From Bacteroidales bacterium (GTDB taxonomy: Bacteria > Bacteroidota > Bacteroidia > Bacteroidales > UBA932), in contig SUYN01000020.1 of NCBI GenBank assembly GCA_015060405.1, forward strand, positions 1 through 48,655: a stretch of DNA of 48,655 bases, written 5' to 3'. The notes beneath the pieces were generated by a model. It did no database searches. It was not told where the DNA came from and worked only from the letters and a program-made list of their open reading frames with translations. The translations under genes and the position numbers were made by a program. This document shows positions 16,560 through 25,089 of this stretch, one piece after another (position 1 is the stretch's first letter; every line of letters starts with the position of its first letter).

Positions 16560-18758
16560 TTATACAGGAAATATGATCTGATACTTTCCGCTAAGGTGCA
16601 TGAAGGCAAAGAGGCGGAGGAGACCGTCGTAGTAGGCATCGAAATAGCCATCTTCATACGGAACGTTTCTGGAATTCCAGAGTGCATCCACAAACTCACG
16701 GTTGATGTCGTGTCCGGTCAGAAGAGTGGCGGCGGCAAGAGTCGAGACAAGACCTGTAGAATGACGGAGCACCTTGGTCCAGCTGCCGGCAGGGAGGATC
16801 TCATCTTCCGACGGAAGTGAGCCGTCGATGCGGTATTGGTCGACATAGTCATCTATCCCCTGAGAATAGAAGAAGCGCTGGATCCTCTCGCCATATTCCT
16901 TCTGCCATGCGGCATCGGCGCAGGACCACGAATAGTCCAGGGCGACATTCATAGGGACACGCCACGAATCATAGCGAAAATTTCCTGTACCATGATGACT
17001 TCCGCCATACATCCTCAACGAGCCGTCGTAGTTGCAGAAGTCCGGGTTGAGACCGGTCTGAGGATGGGTCGCCTTATGGAGAAACTCTCTTGAGGCTGCC
17101 GCACATTCATTCCAGAAGTCCTCACGGCCGTCATCTGCCCACCTTGCCCAGACTTCATAGAATGCAGGGACGTGGTAGGACGGATCAGTGAAAGTGTAGC
17201 CGAAACGGTCAGGAGTGAAGGTTATGAGCTTGTGTTCTGTATTGATGAAGTTGTTCATTCCTGTCGAGCCGTCCTTTGCAAAGGCGCAGTCAAGGATATA
17301 TCGGGCCTCAGCCTTATAGTCTATGCCGGTGTCGTTTCCCCATCTGTTCGAGGCGAAAAGGAGAGAGGTGACATAATAGAGCTCTCCGTCCGACGCCGGT
17401 CCCTGTGCGTTGCGGGTTCCGTCGGTCCTGCAGCTCCATGCGAAATAGCCCTTGAGAGGTCCTTCCGAATGCTGCATATATTTCCTGCACCATCTGAACA
17501 GCTTGTCGAATATGTCCTTGCGGTCCATCTGGACAGCCGCCATCATTCCGTAGGACATGCCTTCGGTGCGGACATCATTGTTCTTGATGTCAGATATGTA
17601 TGCAAGGCTGTCATCCACTTCGAAATAGACCTTGTCAGGTCCGAAGAAGACCTCATCAAAGACTTCATCCACCTTGGCGTCCACAGATTCCGGAGCATAT
17701 CCCGCCTCAACGAACACGTTCCTGTATCTGCGGGTCTTGAATGCCCCCTTGTCAGACGGCACGAGTTTCTTGATTCCGGCCCTTGTCTGTATCACAGGGC
17801 GTATGGTACCGTCTGGATTGTAGAAGAGTTCGTCCACACAGACGCTACGCCGTCCTGTCGCAGGACCATATCCGTCGAGAGAGAGGATGGAATTGTGGTA
17901 GAAGAGGTAGGACCGGCCCTTGTAGTCGATCACACCGGGGTGGATGGTGAAGCTGTCCTTCGCCATGCCGGTGAGCTCACCCATGAATGTCCACGGGCCC
18001 TCGACATTCTCGGCCATTGCATAGGATATGGTCTCAAGTCCCTGGCCCATAGATGCATAAACATTATAATAATGGCCGTCACGCTTGTACAGCCATGGAC
18101 CTTCGACATAGTTCTCCATAGGCAGAACCTGGATCTCCCCGTCGAGTTCGGTCATGTTCCTTTTCAGCTTCACCAGGAAACATGTGCCGTTGCCCCAGCT
18201 CATCCAGGGTGTCCCGTCGTCATCAATCATGACTGTCGGGTCGAAATCGTTCCACCAGCCCCTCGGGCCGTTGTCCGTCATGGAATCCACAATGAGAGGC
18301 TTGCCGATGGCATCTGCATAAGGTCCTTCCGGCCTGTCGGAAACAGCCACGCCCACTGCCTTGCAGTAAGGTTCCCCGCACTGGGTGGAGACGAAGAAAT
18401 AGAATCGGCCGTCTTCGCCTTCTATAGCCTGCGAAGCCCAGGCCTCACCTACCGCCCAGCTGAAGTCGGTCGGTTTCATGACCACGCCATGATCTGTCCA
18501 GGTGTGCATGTCCTCAGTGGAATAGCAGAGCCATTCGGTTATGTTGAAGCCATACTGGCCTTCGTAGCCTGGCCTGTCCTCAAAACACTCGTCATGGCCG
18601 CAGAAGAGATAGAGCCTTCCGTCTGATGCGACCATAGGGGCAGGATCGGCCGTGTACTTGTCACGCACCAGAGGGTTTCCTTCGTAAACAAAAGTGTTCT
18701 TCTGGCTGCAGCACGCAAGACAGAAACACATGATGATCAGAGCAACATTATTTTTCAT
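16560..18758 (-). CDS. GH43-GH8 fusion lipoprotein (beta-xylosidase plus reducing-end exo-oligoxylanase)
   Basis: A 732-aa bifunctional enzyme with a lipoprotein signal (CFCLACCSQ). Residues ~25-330 form a GH43 propeller: the base Asp in YTADPAPMV, FDPTVMIDDDG and the acid Glu in YVEGPWLYKRDG. Residues ~350-732 form a GH8 (alpha/alpha)6 barrel of the reducing-end xylose-releasing type: the acid Glu in RTEGMSYGMMAA, then FTDPSYHVPAFYEVWA and FRYDSWRVPMNVALDYSW. Together they would trim xylo-oligosaccharides from both ends: GH43 from the non-reducing end and GH8 from the reducing end. Natural GH43-GH8 fusions are known in Bacteroidota xylan loci. It starts 18 bases after the upstream GH43 gene. 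Confidence 0.88.
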   Translation of the reverse strand: MKNNVALIIMCFCLACCSQKNTFVYEGNPLVRDKYTADPAPMVASDGRLYLFCGHDECFEDRPGYEGQYGFNITEWLCYSTEDMHTWTDHGVVMKPTDFSWAVGEAWASQAIEGEDGRFYFFVSTQCGEPYCKAVGVAVSDRPEGPYADAIGKPLIVDSMTDNGPRGWWNDFDPTVMIDDDGTPWMSWGNGTCFLVKLKRNMTELDGEIQVLPMENYVEGPWLYKRDGHYYNVYASMGQGLETISYAMAENVEGPWTFMGELTGMAKDSFTIHPGVIDYKGRSYLFYHNSILSLDGYGPATGRRSVCVDELFYNPDGTIRPVIQTRAGIKKLVPSDKGAFKTRRYRNVFVEAGYAPESVDAKVDEVFDEVFFGPDKVYFEVDDSLAYISDIKNNDVRTEGMSYGMMAAVQMDRKDIFDKLFRWCRKYMQHSEGPLKGYFAWSCRTDGTRNAQGPASDGELYYVTSLLFASNRWGNDTGIDYKAEARYILDCAFAKDGSTGMNNFINTEHKLITFTPDRFGYTFTDPSYHVPAFYEVWARWADDGREDFWNECAAASREFLHKATHPQTGLNPDFCNYDGSLRMYGGSHHGTGNFRYDSWRVPMNVALDYSWSCADAAWQKEYGERIQRFFYSQGIDDYVDQYRIDGSLPSEDEILPAGSWTKVLRHSTGLVSTLAAATLLTGHDINREFVDALWNSRNVPYEDGYFDAYYDGLLRLFAFMHLSGKYQIIFPV

Positions 18759-18776
18759 AGGATAAAGATTTTCATT

Positions 18777-20102
18777 TTATCTGAAGGTTATCCAGTCGAC
18801 CTCGACACAGGTTCCGGCAACAAGTTCCAGCTCAAGGTCGTGCATCTTCCTCGCCTTGAAAGGCATAGGGCAGACGACCTCAGCCCATTCCGATGATGCC
18901 GGGATGTCGAACTCAGCCATCGCTCCCGCAGTCAGTGACAGACGGCCTCCCTGTGGTGCCTTCACACAGAAGACGACTTTTCGCGGAGCCCTGTTTCCGA
19001 AATCCAGGTCACAGAAGGTCACCTTGTCACCCGCGTCGGTGAAGACTGTCTTCCAGCCCTTGAAGAAGTCGGCAGTGTCCACATATTCGACAACCGCGCC
19101 ATCTATGCTGCTGTAGCGGTCTGGCTCCACCCTGGCAGAGGCCTTCACGGGGCCGACCCCTCTCAGAGTAGGAATCACCTCGTTGATGGTGCCGTCTTCA
19201 TTGAAGGTGACCCTGTCGATACGTGCCGAACGGTTCTTGTCGAAATGAGGTGAATAATCGTTATGATGATAGAAGAGGTACCACTCCCCCTTATATTCCA
19301 CAAGCGAATGGTGGTTGGTCCAGCATCCCACAGGCGATTCCTTCATTATCAGGCCCTTATATTCAAACGGGCCGAGAGGGCTGTCGCTCATCGCATAGGC
19401 AAGGGTCTCTGTGTCCTTTCTCACCCAAGGATAGGTCAGGTAGTATTTTCCGTTGCGCTTGAAGGCAAAAGGTCCCTCCTTGAATCCGGCAGGAAGCGGC
19501 TCGTCAAGACGGACCGGCTCGCCGTCAAGGGCGAGCATGTCGTCCGTCAGCCTGCAGCCGCTCAGGCCCATGCCGGACCAATATATATATGAAGCCCCGT
19601 CGTCATCCACAAGGACACAGGGGTCTATTCCTATGACACCTTTCATAGGCTCCTGCTGCGGAGTGAAAGGGCCGCAGGGTTTTTCTGCGACAGCGACTCC
19701 GATGCCGAATCCCCAGCCTGAAGCCGGAGCGTCAGGAAAATAGAAATAGTATTTTCCATCCTTGAAGACACAGTCCGGCGCCCACATGGCATAGGCATCA
19801 GGTTTTCCCCACGGCACATCCTCCTGACGAAGGATGACTCCATGGTCCGTCCACGCTGTCAGGTCCTCCGAAGAGAACACATGATAGTCCGGCATGCTGA
19901 ACCATGCAGAGCCGTCGTGATGGGTAATGACGCTCGGGATGTCATGGGAGGGATACATATAGATCTTTCCCTCGAACACCCTCGCCGTCGGATCGGCGGT
20001 GAACTGTCCGCTGATGATAGGGTTCGTGCCTGTCACGATCGTGTCAGGACAGTTTGTCTGGCAGCCCACGGCCAGAAGCAGAATCGGAAGCAGTCTTTTC
20101 AT
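18777..20102 (-). CDS. GH43 hydrolase with C-terminal CBM6-like module
   Basis: A 441-aa exported protein; the signal ends AVGCQTN, a plausible lipobox. The GH43 propeller covers about residues 25-320: base Asp in FTADPTARV, IGIDPCVLVDDDG and acid Glu in FKEGPFAFKRNGKYYLTYP. The motif CWTNHHSLVEYKGEWYLFYHH is typical of alpha-arabinofuranosidase/beta-xylosidase GH43 enzymes. The last ~115 residues (YSSIDGAVVEY, LDFGNRAPRKVVFCV, LELVAGTCVEVDWITF) form a CBM6-like beta-sandwich. It is probably an arabinofuranosidase or xylosidase acting on arabinoxylan. Its ATG overlaps the stop of the 53-aa ORF (ATGA), so it is translationally coupled to that leader gene. Confidence 0.88.
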   Translation of the reverse strand: MKRLLPILLLAVGCQTNCPDTIVTGTNPIISGQFTADPTARVFEGKIYMYPSHDIPSVITHHDGSAWFSMPDYHVFSSEDLTAWTDHGVILRQEDVPWGKPDAYAMWAPDCVFKDGKYYFYFPDAPASGWGFGIGVAVAEKPCGPFTPQQEPMKGVIGIDPCVLVDDDGASYIYWSGMGLSGCRLTDDMLALDGEPVRLDEPLPAGFKEGPFAFKRNGKYYLTYPWVRKDTETLAYAMSDSPLGPFEYKGLIMKESPVGCWTNHHSLVEYKGEWYLFYHHNDYSPHFDKNRSARIDRVTFNEDGTINEVIPTLRGVGPVKASARVEPDRYSSIDGAVVEYVDTADFFKGWKTVFTDAGDKVTFCDLDFGNRAPRKVVFCVKAPQGGRLSLTAGAMAEFDIPASSEWAEVVCPMPFKARKMHDLELELVAGTCVEVDWITFR

Positions 20103-20260
20103 ATCGTCAGGTCATTGGAGAAATACATGTCAGCAAACCAAGCGGTTCCACGTATGGCCACCATGGCAACCATTCCGGACTGCCATACGGAGCCGTAACG
20201 GGAACCCACCCAAAGTGCAGCCAGCACCACGAGCAGCTGAATGATCATTTCTAAAGCCAT
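20099..20260 (-). CDS. 53-aa membrane ORF at the head of the xylan operon
   Basis: A 53-aa hydrophobic ORF whose stop overlaps the start of the GH43-CBM6 gene. The start (20258-20260) is preceded by AAAGGAAT on the minus strand, a good ribosome site. The first half, MALEMIIQLLVVLAALWVGS, looks like the first membrane span of anaerobic C4-dicarboxylate (DcuA/DcuB) transporters, which usually begin in the same way. The second half, AMVAIRGTAWFADMYFSN, does not match that family by eye. It is either a small membrane protein that couples translation of the operon or the remnant of a deleted transporter gene. It is too short to judge by composition; the coupling and ribosome site are the main support. 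Confidence 0.55.
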   Translation of the reverse strand: MALEMIIQLLVVLAALWVGSRYGSVWQSGMVAMVAIRGTAWFADMYFSNDLTI

Positions 20261-20284
20261 ATTCCTTTAGCCTGTTAATGTTTG

Positions 20285-20315
20285 TAAAGTTATTGCTTTA
20301 TCGGCTCATTTACAA
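20285..20315 (-). promoter_or_regulatory. Candidate promoter of the xylan operon
   Basis: On the minus strand, TTG (20313-20315) is separated by 20 bases from TAACTTTA (20285-20292), one mismatch from TAnnTTTG. The predicted transcription start is near 20278, about 18 bases before the 53-aa ORF. Confidence 0.45.
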
Positions 20316-20331
20316 CAAACCATCTATAAAA

Positions 20332-20366
20332 AATCACCTGCGCCGTTCATAGTGGCGCAGGTGATT
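20332..20366. terminator. 13-bp hairpin between divergent promoters
   Basis: A perfect 13-bp stem (20332-20344 with 20354-20366) with a 9-base loop; on the minus strand it is followed by six T residues (20328-20333 region). It lies outside both predicted divergent transcripts and shares its sequence with the hairpin at 23071-23096. Confidence 0.7.
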
Positions 20367-20406
20367 CTTTCTGGTCCTGGATTTCCTCTATTTTCACCCT
20401 CCCCTC

Positions 20407-20437
20407 TTGCTTTTAAGTCTACTTCTTACGTAATTTG
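20407..20437 (+). promoter_or_regulatory. Candidate promoter of the esterase lipoprotein gene
   Basis: TTG at 20407-20409 and TAATTTG at 20431-20437, a near match to TAnnTTTG with a 21-base spacer. The start would be near 20444, about 14 bases upstream of the ATG. Confidence 0.4.
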
Positions 20438-20457
20438 CATACAAATCGGAAACTCGT

Positions 20458-22998
20458 ATGAAACGACTGACCTATATCATAATATCCTTGCTGACGCTGC
20501 TCTCATGCAGCACATTCGACCATACGGAAATCCTCGAGCAGCTGCGTGACCACGAAGAGCGTATTCAGGAGCTGGAGGCCCTGTGCATCAAGCTGAACAG
20601 CAACATTGAAGCTATGCAGACTCTTCTTGCCGCCCTTGAGGACAATGACTACATCACCGACATCACCAGGATTACAGAAGGAGGAATTGAGATAGGATAT
20701 GCTGTGACATTTGCCAGATACGGCACGATAAGCATCTTCCACGGGACGAATGGCGAAGACGGAGCTGCGCCGAAGGTCAGCATCAGAAAGGCAGCTGATG
20801 GAGAATACTATTGGACATCTGACGGCGAGTGGCTGACAGATGAGGACGGCTCCATGATACCGGCGACCGTTTCTGAGGATGCTGACGGGGAATACATCAC
20901 ACCTGAGTTCAGAGTTGCCGAGGGCAGATGGTATGTCTCCTATGACAACGGCAACACATGGAGGCCTGCAGATGCCGTCGGTGGAGACATCTTCATTGAT
21001 GCAGCCTACGACAGTGAATTCCTGTATGTAATCCTCGCTGACGGGACAGAACTGAAACTACCGAGAAGCATGGACAACCGCGAAGTAGACCTGTTCATAT
21101 TCATGGGGCAGTCGAACATGGCAGGATGCGGCAATGCCGCTGAAGCCCCGAAGGTTCCTGAAGGATGGGGATATGAATATAAGGCCATATCAGACCCGGG
21201 CAAGCTGCTCCATATGGTCGAGCCATTCGGCCTGAATGAGGATAATCCGGCCAGCGGAGTGGTGTATTCAAGAAGAGGCTCCCTGGTTTCTGCCTTCACA
21301 AATGCATATTACAGACAGACTGAGACGCCGGTTGTAGGTGTGTCCTGCTCTAAAGGCAGCACATCCACGGAATTCTGGATGCCGGGAGGAGCTCCCCTGA
21401 ATGATGCCATTCAGAGACATCGTTCTGCGGAAAGATGGCTGGTTGAAAACGGCTACACGATCAGAAACAACTTCATGGTCTGGCTTCAGGGAGAACGCGA
21501 TGCTTCGACCGGTGTCACCCCTGAAGAATACTCCTCAAATCTGAAATCCATTCTGAGGACAATGATAAACCACACCGGAGTTGAAAAATGCGTCATCATA
21601 AGAATAGGAAAGTTCGTCGGCTACTCCCCTACCATCTGCGACACGATAATCCAGACTCAGACAGAACTGTGCCAGACATACAAAGAATTCATCCTTGGCT
21701 CCGCTCTTGCAGCCGGATTTGTGGAGGACGACCTGATGAATGATCCATGGCATTACACCCAGGAGGGTTATAATATCTTAGGAGAGGATGTCGGCATCAA
21801 CCTGGCGTTTTATGTCAACAACCGCATTGAGCCTTACATGTACGACCCGCACACCCGCAGCACATATTTCCCTGTCAACAAATACAAGTCGATCTTTGAT
21901 GAGCAAGGCAGTGAGGCCGAGGGAAACGGAGCATCGCCATATGTTTTTCCTATGGATCTCGAATATGAGGTACTGCGTCCTGTCAGACAGGTTACGGGCT
22001 ATGTTACAGATTGCGTGACAGGCATGCAGGAAGTGTCTGCTGACGATTATTATCATGAATATGATGTGGATCCTTCCTGGTCTCTGTACGCCACAGGACA
22101 TGCACCAGCCGCACACGCATCCAATGCTGCAGTCACCTACCTTGACGCAGCCGGACAGCTGATCGGATTCGAGGCTGTCGACTTCGTGTCATACAACTAC
22201 AGGAATCTTCCGCTTAACCTCCCGGCCGGGACGGCCAAAGTCCAGGTTGCCTCTACCGCTGCCGGCGGCAAGCTGGTTCCGGTTCTCAAAAGAGCCATAA
22301 ACCTTATCGACAGTTCGACAAGGATAGACTACGACACGGCACTGGATGAATACGGGACTGCCACAAGTCGTGACGGCTGGGCAGTCGCATACGATATTCC
22401 GGTTGAAAGTGGCCGGGAATACTATGCTCCATATGCGTCAAGAGCCTGGTGCTATGATAAGTCCGGCAATCCTGCAGGTTCCATCGACTGCGAAGATGGC
22501 GGAACCGGCCAGAAGGCGTTCTGTTTCAAGACACCGGAGGATGTCAATGCCATCAGGCTCTCTTACAACCTGTCAGGCTCTGAAGTCATTTATCCGGGTG
22601 TCTATACACTGATAGATGAAGATGCCGAAGGCAGCAGGCTCCGGATAACTGAGTTCAGCCAAAACACCGGAGGTTTCATAAATGTCTTCACAGGAGAGAT
22701 AACCGTTCCTTCATCCAGCCCGATCGGCAAACAATGTCTCAATTATTATGTAATACCGGAGGGAGCGACGCAGGTTGACTATCCGTGCTACAAGACATCC
22801 AAGGTGTACGGCTCCGGCTTCCTCAACGCAGAAGGTGAATGGATATCCGGATATTCAAATGTCACCCCTGGAGTCAACAGACACACCATGGACATTCCGG
22901 CTGATGCCCACACATTCGTTTTAGGCTACCCGGACAACACATACGCCGCAGAACTCAACATACCGGCGTTTGACTACCTGGAGTTCATATCATTCTGA
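20458..22998 (+). CDS. Multidomain SGNH/sialate-O-acetylesterase-type lipoprotein
   Basis: An 846-aa exported lipoprotein (LLTLLSC). A short coiled coil (residues ~20-60) and a DUF4988-like beta region with G-E-D-G-A-A-P repeats lead into a carbohydrate-esterase domain at about residues 210-460. The esterase shows IFMGQSNMAGCG (nucleophile Ser), WLQGERDA and the catalytic pair in DPWHYTQEGYN, as in the CE6/sialate O-acetylesterase fold. The C-terminal ~380 residues are beta-rich (RINTSP absent; FETYDTALDEYGT, FVLGYPDNTYA) and look like two or more sugar-binding sandwiches. It likely deacetylates xylan or another acetylated glycan at the surface, complementing the divergent xylan operon. The polysaccharide target is inferred only from context. 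Confidence 0.82.
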   Translation: MKRLTYIIISLLTLLSCSTFDHTEILEQLRDHEERIQELEALCIKLNSNIEAMQTLLAALEDNDYITDITRITEGGIEIGYAVTFARYGTISIFHGTNGEDGAAPKVSIRKAADGEYYWTSDGEWLTDEDGSMIPATVSEDADGEYITPEFRVAEGRWYVSYDNGNTWRPADAVGGDIFIDAAYDSEFLYVILADGTELKLPRSMDNREVDLFIFMGQSNMAGCGNAAEAPKVPEGWGYEYKAISDPGKLLHMVEPFGLNEDNPASGVVYSRRGSLVSAFTNAYYRQTETPVVGVSCSKGSTSTEFWMPGGAPLNDAIQRHRSAERWLVENGYTIRNNFMVWLQGERDASTGVTPEEYSSNLKSILRTMINHTGVEKCVIIRIGKFVGYSPTICDTIIQTQTELCQTYKEFILGSALAAGFVEDDLMNDPWHYTQEGYNILGEDVGINLAFYVNNRIEPYMYDPHTRSTYFPVNKYKSIFDEQGSEAEGNGASPYVFPMDLEYEVLRPVRQVTGYVTDCVTGMQEVSADDYYHEYDVDPSWSLYATGHAPAAHASNAAVTYLDAAGQLIGFEAVDFVSYNYRNLPLNLPAGTAKVQVASTAAGGKLVPVLKRAINLIDSSTRIDYDTALDEYGTATSRDGWAVAYDIPVESGREYYAPYASRAWCYDKSGNPAGSIDCEDGGTGQKAFCFKTPEDVNAIRLSYNLSGSEVIYPGVYTLIDEDAEGSRLRITEFSQNTGGFINVFTGEITVPSSSPIGKQCLNYYVIPEGATQVDYPCYKTSKVYGSGFLNAEGEWISGYSNVTPGVNRHTMDIPADAHTFVLGYPDNTYAAELNIPAFDYLEFISF

Positions 22999-23070
22999 CC
23001 TACGGCGAAAGACCGGCCAAAGCGCAGGTCGTGACACGCAATCCATTTGAATTAAGCACATTACAGAAAG

Positions 23071-23096
23071 TCACCTGCTCCAAATGGAGCAGGTGA
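23071..23096. terminator. 11-bp hairpin after the esterase gene
   Basis: A perfect 11-bp stem (23071-23081 with 23086-23096) around a 4-base loop, between the esterase gene and the convergent broken SDR gene. It is closely related in sequence to the hairpin at 20332-20366. Confidence 0.75.
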
Positions 23097-23123
23097 TTCA
23101 GCTTGGCGACGGGAGCGCAAAGG

Positions 23124-23542
23124 TCAGGATTCGGGCCAGATGAAGCGGGAGCTGATGGATTCTCCGCCGTCGACGATGATGCTCTGGCCGGTGCAGAAGC
23201 GGTTTTCCACTGTAAGGAAATAGGCCCAGGAGGCGATTTCTGCCGGAGTCGCCCATCTCTTGAGAGGGGTCTGCTGCATGATCTGCGACCATAGAGCCGG
23301 ATCATTTACCACACAGTCGTTCAAGGGTGTCAGGACCCCGCCAGGGTCAAGGCTGTTGCAGGTGGCTCCGAAGGGTGCGATCCTCAGCGCGACAGGACGT
23401 CGCAGATGATGTGGGTGTAATGTTCGTCTGATATTGAGGAAGCCTGCCTGTCGAGTCCGACGACTTCATGTCCCTTGTCGAGATATAATTCCGCCAAAGC
23501 CTTTCCAATGCCTTGCGAGGTGCCTGTGATGAGTACTTTCAT
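23124..23542 (-). pseudogene. Broken short-chain dehydrogenase/reductase gene
   Basis: Both ends of an SDR are present but the middle is missing and the frame is broken. The N-terminal part (from 23542) reads MKVLITGTSQGIGKALAELY, the TGxxxGIG cofactor motif, and ends at HIICDV before a stop near 23384. The C-terminal part, in another frame, resumes with LRIAPFGATCNSLDPGGVLT and continues through RWATPAEIASWAYFL and GQSIIVDGG to a stop at 23124. Roughly 100 residues, including the catalytic Ser-Tyr-Lys region, are absent between them, so the product cannot be an active enzyme. The junction lies near 23390-23400. It could be an assembly error, but deletion plus frame change is the simpler reading. 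Confidence 0.85.
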
Positions 23543-23642
23543 ATATGCCTGTGTTATCTCTGCAAATATATTCATTTTTCAGGAATGGCACAATTTGTGA
23601 CCTGCCGGGCAAGTAGATAACAATTTATAATAATTATAAACT

Positions 23643-25049
23643 ATGAAATTTAACAGAAAGAATGAGTCATCCGACATATTCGGTTCGGATGCAATGAGGA
23701 AGCCGGCGCCTAAGGAGTTCATCCCGAAGCACAGGACTCCGGCAGAGACAGCATATCAGATGGTGAAGGACGAGACCTTCCCGCAGACACAGCCGAGGCT
23801 GAACCTGGCTACATTCGTCACCACATATATGGACGACTATGGTACGCGTCTGATGAACGAGGCGGTGGGAATCAACTATATTGATGAAACCGAATATCCC
23901 CGCGTGGCTGTGATGTGCGGAAGATGCATCAATATGGTCGCAAACATGTGGAACTCCCCTGAACAGAGCGAGTGGAAGACGGGAGCGGTGGGCATAGGTT
24001 CGTCTGAGGCCTGCATGCTGGGCGGAGTAGCCGCATGGCTGCGATGGCGCGAGCGCAGAAAGGCCGAAGGCAAGGCATATGACAAGCCGAACCTTGTGAT
24101 GAGTTCCGCCTATCAGGTGGTATGGGAGAAATTCTGCCAGCTCTGGCAGATCGAAATGCGTACGGTGCCCCTCACACAAGATCACCCTACCCTCAACATC
24201 GAGGAGGCAATCAGGATGTGTGACGAAAACACTATATGCATAGTACCGATAGAGGGTGTTACCTGGACCGGTCTGAATGACGATGTGGAAGCCTTGGATG
24301 CTGCACTTGATGCATATAACAAGAAGACAGGCTACGACATCCCTATCCATGTGGATGCAGCCTCAGGCGGCTTCATACTCCCGTTCCTCAATCCGGGAAA
24401 GAAATGGGACTTCCGCCTGAAATGGGTTTGTTCCATCTCTACTTCGGGACATAAATACGGTCTGGTCTATCCGGGACTCGGCTGGATCATATGGCGCGAC
24501 AAGAACTATCTCCCTAAAGACATGTCATTCAGCGTCAACTATCTGGGAGCCAGTATAACACAGGTGGGACTGAACTTCTCACGTCCCGCGGCCCAGATCC
24601 TGGCCCAGTACTACAACTTCATCCATCTCGGCATGGAGGGCTACCGTGACATCCACGAAAATTCCATGGATGTTGCAGCCTATTGTCACAAGGAGATTGG
24701 CAGCATGCCATGCTTCAGGAACTACTCCGGCAGGCTCGAGAACCCGCTCTTCGTCTGGTACATGGACGAGGAATACGACAAGACCGCAAAGTGGACCCTG
24801 TTCGACCTCCAGGACAGCCTCATGCAGAAAGGATGGATGGTTCCCGCATACACGATGCCGAAGGACATAGAGGACATGGTGGTGATGAGGATAGTCGTGC
24901 GCCAGGGCATGTCACGCGACATGGCAGACATGCTGGTCCAGGACATCAAGGACTCGGTTGCGGAACTCGAGAAGCTTCAGTACCCCACCCCTACAAGGAT
25001 AGCTGCAGAAAAGGAGTCGAGTCAGAAAGGCAAGGTCTACACCCATTAG
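23643..25049 (+). CDS. gadB: Glutamate decarboxylase
   Basis: A 468-aa PLP-dependent enzyme converting glutamate to GABA and CO2, consuming a cytosolic proton. The signature STSGHKYGLVYPG holds the PLP lysine, K271. Other family blocks are YPRVAVMCGRCINMVANMWN, AVGIGSSEACMLGGVA and PIHVDAASGGF, where the Asp contacts the PLP ring nitrogen. The full GadB length is present and the N-terminal region is similar to E. coli GadB. The adjacent gadC on the same strand, 40 bases downstream, makes this a standard acid-resistance pair. No clear TAnnTTTG box was found in the 67 bases upstream. Confidence 0.97.
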   Translation: MKFNRKNESSDIFGSDAMRKPAPKEFIPKHRTPAETAYQMVKDETFPQTQPRLNLATFVTTYMDDYGTRLMNEAVGINYIDETEYPRVAVMCGRCINMVANMWNSPEQSEWKTGAVGIGSSEACMLGGVAAWLRWRERRKAEGKAYDKPNLVMSSAYQVVWEKFCQLWQIEMRTVPLTQDHPTLNIEEAIRMCDENTICIVPIEGVTWTGLNDDVEALDAALDAYNKKTGYDIPIHVDAASGGFILPFLNPGKKWDFRLKWVCSISTSGHKYGLVYPGLGWIIWRDKNYLPKDMSFSVNYLGASITQVGLNFSRPAAQILAQYYNFIHLGMEGYRDIHENSMDVAAYCHKEIGSMPCFRNYSGRLENPLFVWYMDEEYDKTAKWTLFDLQDSLMQKGWMVPAYTMPKDIEDMVVMRIVVRQGMSRDMADMLVQDIKDSVAELEKLQYPTPTRIAAEKESSQKGKVYTH

Positions 25050-25089
25050 CGCCTCGACTGGCAATCGTACAATATAAACAGGACTTACT

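Noticed and set aside
17172..18626. Long open frame of about 484 codons on the plus strand
   Set aside because: It is exactly antisense to the GH43-GH8 gene, with histidine/valine-rich low-meaning translation and no motif; a composition artefact.
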